Origin: DASSUW01 sp963835525
GTDB lineage: Bacteria > Actinomycetota > Thermoleophilia > Solirubrobacterales > Solirubrobacteraceae
DNA length: 64,000 nt
NCBI GenBank assembly: GCA_963835525.1
Contig: CAWIFM010000007.1
Span: 1-64,000 of the forward strand
Direction: 5' to 3'
The translations under genes and the position numbers were made by a program. A model generated the notes under the pieces. The model had not been told where the DNA came from. It saw only the letters and a list, made by a program, of their open reading frames with translations, and searched no databases. The number at the start of each line of letters is the position of its first letter. Within the stretch, counting starts at the first letter, position 1. Positions 61,078 through 64,000 of this stretch are shown here, in pieces.

Positions 61078-61083
61078 TACGGT
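61078..61083 (+). promoter_or_regulatory. -10-like TACGGT ahead of a leaderless start
   Basis: TACGGT ends seven bases before ATG 61091. GGGG lies between but is too close to act as a standard ribosome-binding site. Confidence 0.35.
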
Positions 61084-61090
61084 GGGGCAG

Positions 61091-61306
61091 ATGGCCAGAC
61101 TTCCCGATCCTCCCATGGTGCCCGAGCCGGTTCGCTCCGACGACGAGTACCGGCGCTTGTTCTGGGTGTCGGCCGCAGCTCTGACCTTCGTCGCCGCATG
61201 CGCGGCCGCCGGGCTGCTGCCGATCACGTCATTCGTGCTCGCCGTCGCGATCTGTGTCGCGCTGTGTGCCGGCCGCGCCCAGACCGTTCGCCGCCGCGAG
61301 ACCTGA
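61091..61306 (+). CDS. Small two-TM membrane protein
   Basis: A 71-aa protein. A polar N-terminus (RLPDPPMVPEPVRSDDEYRR) is followed by a hydrophobic hairpin (LFWVSAAALTFVAACAAAGL and ITSFVLAVAICVALCAG) and a basic tail (RAQTVRRRET). No family is recognised. The start is supported by the upstream TACGGT element and by the charge pattern. Confidence 0.65.
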   Translation: MARLPDPPMVPEPVRSDDEYRRLFWVSAAALTFVAACAAAGLLPITSFVLAVAICVALCAGRAQTVRRRET

Positions 61307-61347
61307 ACGACAAAGTGCCCGCGCACCCTGCCGGCCCGCGGCTGCGG

Positions 61348-61464
61348 TCACCAGGTCGAGTCGTGGGTGCCCGGGCGCTGCACGGGGGGAATCTCACGCA
61401 CGGTGGGGAAGGAGAAGGCGTGAGCCGCGGCGGCGGGGCGGCGAGGTGTGATGGTGACGGTCAC
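61348..61464 (-). CDS. 38-aa peptide, copy 2 of a duplicated module
   Basis: GTG 61464 opens MTVTITPRRPAAAAHAFSFP, continuing TVREIPPVQRPGTHDSTW. It matches the peptide at 57629 at about 30 of 38 positions, with synonymous differences in at least eight codons. TAAGGA lies 8-13 nt before the GTG and may serve as the ribosome-binding site. It follows a short His-rich frame (61475-61567) by 10 nt, so both are probably on one transcript. The function is unknown. Confidence 0.65.
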   Translation of the reverse strand: MTVTITPRRPAAAAHAFSFPTVREIPPVQRPGTHDSTW

Positions 61465-61474
61465 GGCGAAATCC

Positions 61475-61567
61475 TTAGGAGGCGCGACGTCCCCGGCGGC
61501 TGATGCGCACGGTGTGCGTGGCGGCCGCGTGGATGATGTGGATGTCGGTCGGGCTCATGGGAGGCAT
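61475..61567 (-). CDS. 30-aa His-containing peptide (possible leader)
   Basis: ATG 61567 behind GGCGGGAG opens MPPMSPTDIHIIHAAATHTV continuing RISRRGRRAS, ending in TAA 61477-61475. It is short, with three His and a basic tail. No counterpart is seen at the other module, so coding is less certain than for the 38-aa peptides. It may be a translated leader for the 61348 gene. Confidence 0.4.
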   Translation of the reverse strand: MPPMSPTDIHIIHAAATHTVRISRRGRRAS

Positions 61568-61584
61568 ACTCCCGCCGCGGTCCC

Positions 61585-61654
61585 GGCCGGGATATCGCGC
61601 TGCCCAGCGTCTCGCGGTTCGGGTCGCCACTGGACGCGTACGGGAAGCCGCACC
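61585..61654. repeat. Conserved 70-bp intergenic element, copy 2
   Basis: The partner of 57774-57843, of equal length without gaps. It separates the minus-strand peptides from the plus-strand HNH-type lipoprotein gene, the same divergent layout as at copy 1. The best start codon for the lipoprotein falls inside it. Confidence 0.7.
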
Positions 61655-62344
61655 GCGCTGATCCTGCTCGTGGCGCTGGCCGGCTGCGGCGGCTCGTTGC
61701 AGCCGGTCGACCCGGGGCCGCGCCAGGCCGAGGCGGGTGCCGAGAAGACGCGCCCCGGGACCGCGCTGGCCGCGCTCCAGCGGCTTCCCGTCAAGGGCCG
61801 TGCGCCGAAGACGGGCTTCGACCGCGAGCAGTTCGGCGGCGACTGGGCGAGCGTCGACGGCTGCGACACGCGCGAGCGGATCCTCGAGCGCGACCTGCGC
61901 CGGATCGCGCGCGAGCCCGGCGGCGACTGCGAGGTGCAGAGCGGCGACCTCGCCGACCCGTACACGGCGAGCGCGATCCGCTTCGAGCGGGGCGGCGCCT
62001 CCGAGGTCGACATCGACCATGTCGTCGCACTCGGCGACGCGTGGCAGACCGGCGCCCAGCAGTGGAGCTTCGAGCGGCGCGTCCGGTTCGCCAACGACCC
62101 GCTCAACCTGCTCGCCGTCGACGCGTCGGCCAACCGCCAGAAGGGCGACAGCGACGCCGCGAGCTGGCTGCCGCCCAACAAGGCCTTCCGCTGTGCCTAC
62201 GTCGCCCGCCAGATCGCGGTCAAGCGGCGCTACCGCGGCTGGGTCACGCTCGCCGAGCACGACGCGATGGAGCGCGTCCTCGCGCCGTGCCCGCGGACGC
62301 GGTTGCCCCTCAGGTCTGAGCGATCACCAGCACCATCGTCGTGA
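61634..62344 (+). CDS. HNH-type (DUF1524/GmrSD C-terminal-like) nuclease lipoprotein
   Basis: About 236 residues. A lipoprotein signal (RTGSRTALILLVALAGC) with lipobox LAGC is followed by a nuclease-like domain: VDIDHVVALGDAWQTGAQ (His of DHVV), RFANDPLNLLAVDASANRQK (the Asn block) and SWLPPNKAFRCAYVARQIAV. This fits the DUF1524/HNH family of secreted endonuclease-like proteins. No ATG, GTG or TTG is close to the signal peptide; ACG 61634 gives an ideal n-region (two Arg), while the nearest GTG codons lie about 100 nt upstream. The 3' end overlaps the DUF202 gene by 35 nt. Confidence 0.8.
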   Translation, partial: TRTGSRTALILLVALAGCGGSLQPVDPGPRQAEAGAEKTRPGTALAALQRLPVKGRAPKTGFDREQFGGDWASVDGCDTRERILERDLRRIAREPGGDCEVQSGDLADPYTASAIRFERGGASEVDIDHVVALGDAWQTGAQQWSFERRVRFANDPLNLLAVDASANRQKGDSDAASWLPPNKAFRCAYVARQIAVKRRYRGWVTLAEHDAMERVLAPCPRTRLPLRSERSPAPSS

Positions 62345-62678
62345 GGGCGAGCAGCACGCCGCCGCCCGTGAACACGGCGACGAGCCAGAACTGGAGCGGG
62401 ACCGGCTCGCCGCTGCGCACCGCCTCGTCCAGCTGGCGCATGCGGCGCGCACCCGCGAGCAGCAGGCCGATCGCCAGCACCGCGTAGCCGGTGCCGAGCA
62501 CGATGTACGGCCACGGCGCGACGTCGAGCAGCTCGGGCGCGAACCGGCCGACCGCGAGCGCGCCGGCCGTCGCCGTCAGCGCCGTCCGCCACCACGCCAG
62601 CCAGGTGCGCTCCGCGGCCATCGCGGTGCGCTGCGGGGCACCGGGATCGCCTCCGGCCGGGCGCGGGGGTTCGGCCAT
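62310..62678 (-). CDS. DUF202 family membrane protein
   Basis: A 122-aa protein with three hydrophobic helices. The AMAAERTWLAWWRTALTATA block is the DUF202 signature (AxERTxLAWxRT). YIVLGTGYAVLAIGLLLAGA and FWLVAVFTGGGVLLALTTMV are helices 2 and 3. The family's function is not established. It converges on the nuclease gene, overlapping it by 35 nt. Confidence 0.87.
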   Translation of the reverse strand: MAEPPRPAGGDPGAPQRTAMAAERTWLAWWRTALTATAGALAVGRFAPELLDVAPWPYIVLGTGYAVLAIGLLLAGARRMRQLDEAVRSGEPVPLQFWLVAVFTGGGVLLALTTMVLVIAQT

Positions 62679-62708
62679 CGCGGCGCCGAGCCTACCGCCC
62701 GGCCGGGA

Positions 62709-62984
62709 CTAGCGCCGGGGCAGGAGGTCGAGCGTCAGGCGCGCGACGACCGTGTCGAACGCGTCGCGGCGGGCCAGCGCGCGGCGCGCGTGGCGCAGCT
62801 CCCAGAGCGCGAGGTAGTGGAGCTGCTCGGCCATCTCGAGCCGCTCGCGCGCCTCGCGGCTCTCCGGGTCGGCGAGCAGGGCGGCGCTCGCGCGGGCGAG
62901 CGCGGCGGCGTGGGCGTCGACCATCCGCACGGCCGCGTCACGGCGCGCGCGCAGAACCCCGCGCTCGGTACGTCGACGTCTCAT
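62709..62984 (-). CDS. Small Arg-rich helical protein, unknown
   Basis: A 91-aa protein predicted to be almost all helix (DAHAAALARASAALLADPES, LEMAEQLHYLALWELRHARR) with Arg-rich ends. No family is recognised. It lies 30 nt upstream of the DUF202 gene in the same direction and may be cotranscribed. Confidence 0.6.
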   Translation of the reverse strand: MRRRRTERGVLRARRDAAVRMVDAHAAALARASAALLADPESREARERLEMAEQLHYLALWELRHARRALARRDAFDTVVARLTLDLLPRR

Positions 62985-63047
62985 CAGGCGCCTCCCACCG
63001 GTCAGGATTGCACGAAATCCGGGCCGGTGTGTTGGTCGTACCGAAAT

Positions 63048-63965
63048 TCAGGCGGCGGGCCAGTACTTCCCGAGATCCGAGAGCTTGGTGACGCCGAGGC
63101 GCTGCGCGGTGTCGGTCTTCATCACGAAGACGTTTCGGTTCTCGCCCGGCGCGAGCTGAAGCGGCCGGGCATGGACCTGCCGCCGCAGCGCCTTGCGCAG
63201 ACGGCGCAGCAGCCGGCTGTCGTCGGCCGGGCGCTTGCCGAGGAAGCTCATCAGCGACCCCGAGTAGGCCGGGTACATCCCGATCTCTCCGCGCCGCACC
63301 TGCCGGACCGCCTGCCGGCGCAGCCCGCCGACGCTGCGGACCCTGACCCGGTAGCCGCCCGCCCGCAGCGCCTCCGCGTACAGGTAGGCGAGCGTCTCGT
63401 TCTCGGCGAAGTCCTGGAAGCCGACGACGATCCGCGGTCCGCGCCGGCGCGGGGCGCTGCCGCCGAGGCCGTTGGCGTCGATGAACTCCCCTCCGACGGC
63501 CTCGGGCAGGCGCCCGTCGAGGACGTGCTGGTTGAGCTCGCGCAGGGCGAGGGTCGTCAGCACCGCCGACGCCGCATTGAGTCGGCGCCGGATGTCGCGC
63601 GCCCGCCGCCCGTAGCTCCGCAGCACCGAGGAGCGCACCACCGGCACGATGCGGTCCGAGCCCACCATGTCCTTGTCGTCGTCGAGCGTGAGGATGTCCG
63701 GCCGCGACACCTCGGGGTTGGAGCTGAACGCCACGGCGACCTCGCTGATCCCGTCGTCGAGCGCGCGGATGCCCTCGTCGGCGACTTCGAGCGGGACGTG
63801 GACGCCCGACACGTCGAGCCCGTAGACGCTCGAGAGACCCGGGCCGCAGCCCGGGTTGGTCAGGCAGTCGGCCGGCGCCGCGAGGCGCACCATCTCCTGC
63901 CCCGACGCCGGCGCGGCGAACGCGACGAAGGCGATCAAGCAGGCTGCCGCGCCCCGGTATCGCAT
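63048..63965 (-). CDS. Glycine-betaine-type ABC substrate-binding protein with swapped half-domains
   Basis: A 305-aa protein with a signal peptide (AAACLIAFVAFAAPASGQ). Residues 25-165 match the C-terminal half of OpuAC/ProX binding proteins: CGPGLSSVYGLDV, ISEVAVAFSSNPEVS, ILTLDDDKDMVGSDRIVPVV and TTLALRELNQHV. Residues 180-305 then match the N-terminal half: RIVVGFQDFAENETLAYLYA, RGEIGMYPAYSGSLMSFLG, NVFVMKTDTAQRLGVTKLSD. In the normal family the order is the reverse. It would bind an osmolyte outside the membrane; no permease or ATPase gene is in the window. Confidence 0.82.
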   Translation of the reverse strand: MRYRGAAACLIAFVAFAAPASGQEMVRLAAPADCLTNPGCGPGLSSVYGLDVSGVHVPLEVADEGIRALDDGISEVAVAFSSNPEVSRPDILTLDDDKDMVGSDRIVPVVRSSVLRSYGRRARDIRRRLNAASAVLTTLALRELNQHVLDGRLPEAVGGEFIDANGLGGSAPRRRGPRIVVGFQDFAENETLAYLYAEALRAGGYRVRVRSVGGLRRQAVRQVRRGEIGMYPAYSGSLMSFLGKRPADDSRLLRRLRKALRRQVHARPLQLAPGENRNVFVMKTDTAQRLGVTKLSDLGKYWPAA

Positions 63966-64000
63966 ACGTTCGGACGCTAACGGCGGATGGCGGCGGGGGC

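Noticed and set aside
61585..61654. Cobalamin riboswitch on the plus strand (GCCACTG and GGGAAGCC both present)
   Set aside because: Order and spacing differ from the B12 core, the other copy (57774) loses both blocks, and no B12 gene follows.

Overview
The window is about 72% G+C. Genes are tightly packed, many starts are GTG or TTG, and 4-nt stop/start overlaps (ATGA, GTGA, TTGA) are common. Together with a NifU-like domain joined to MnmA, actinobacterial-type short SHOCT proteins, a DICT-domain MerR, and a pilB-pilT-pilC locus behind alaS-ruvX-mltG-aroE, this suggests a Gram-positive actinobacterium of the Thermoleophilia/Solirubrobacterales type. That placement is an inference from gene content; no rRNA gene is present.

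Layout. 0-5.4 kb: tRNA-Met(CAU), a potassium channel, an MFS exporter and a run of small membrane or SHOCT proteins. 5.4-11 kb: signal transduction, with a seven-TM-like histidine kinase, a receiver-only protein, a NarL-type regulator, a holin-like/phosphodiesterase fusion and a PAS-LuxR regulator. 11-19.8 kb (minus strand): one chain of about twelve overlapping genes running from a 76-aa protein and a polyprenyl diphosphate synthase through helical/Ig-like proteins, a CrtC/AttH lipocalin-like protein, an SCP2-like protein, a methyltransferase and a NhaA-DsbA fusion. It matches no system I can name. 19.8-34 kb: mixed metabolism and regulation (frameshifted antiporter, flavodoxin-like reductase, DksA-like protein, lipase, LysR, monooxygenase/methyltransferase pair, large LuxR ATPase, ECF sigma factor with MerR-DICT, glutamate formimidoyltransferase-like protein).

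34-44 kb: translation genes hisS, aspS, nifU-mnmA and alaS, plus ruvX. Between 35.4 and 39.4 kb five places read as single extra bases inside otherwise intact conserved proteins, two of which are essential in almost all bacteria. This is more likely local consensus error than biology, so gene ends in this stretch should be treated cautiously. 44-54.6 kb: a 1388-aa PAS/coiled-coil/PAS protein, mltG, aroE and the pilus motor genes pilB, pilT and pilC. No pilin genes lie in the window.

54.6-64 kb: a deletion scar of an ABC transporter operon, a class II glutamine amidotransferase, a secreted subtilase, and then two homologous intergenic modules at 57.6-57.8 and 61.3-61.65 kb. Each holds a 38-residue peptide gene and a conserved 70-bp element between divergent genes. 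Between and after them lie an MFS transporter, a TAP-like peptidase and a secreted HNH nuclease-like lipoprotein. The right edge holds a glycine-betaine-type binding protein whose two half-domains are in swapped order.

Recurrent regulatory theme: several starts without a Shine-Dalgarno sequence have a TANNNT hexamer 6-10 nt upstream, which suggests leaderless transcription. Best candidates for something undescribed: the 11-19.8 kb gene chain, the paired 38-aa peptide modules, the PAS/coiled-coil giant, and the permuted binding protein.
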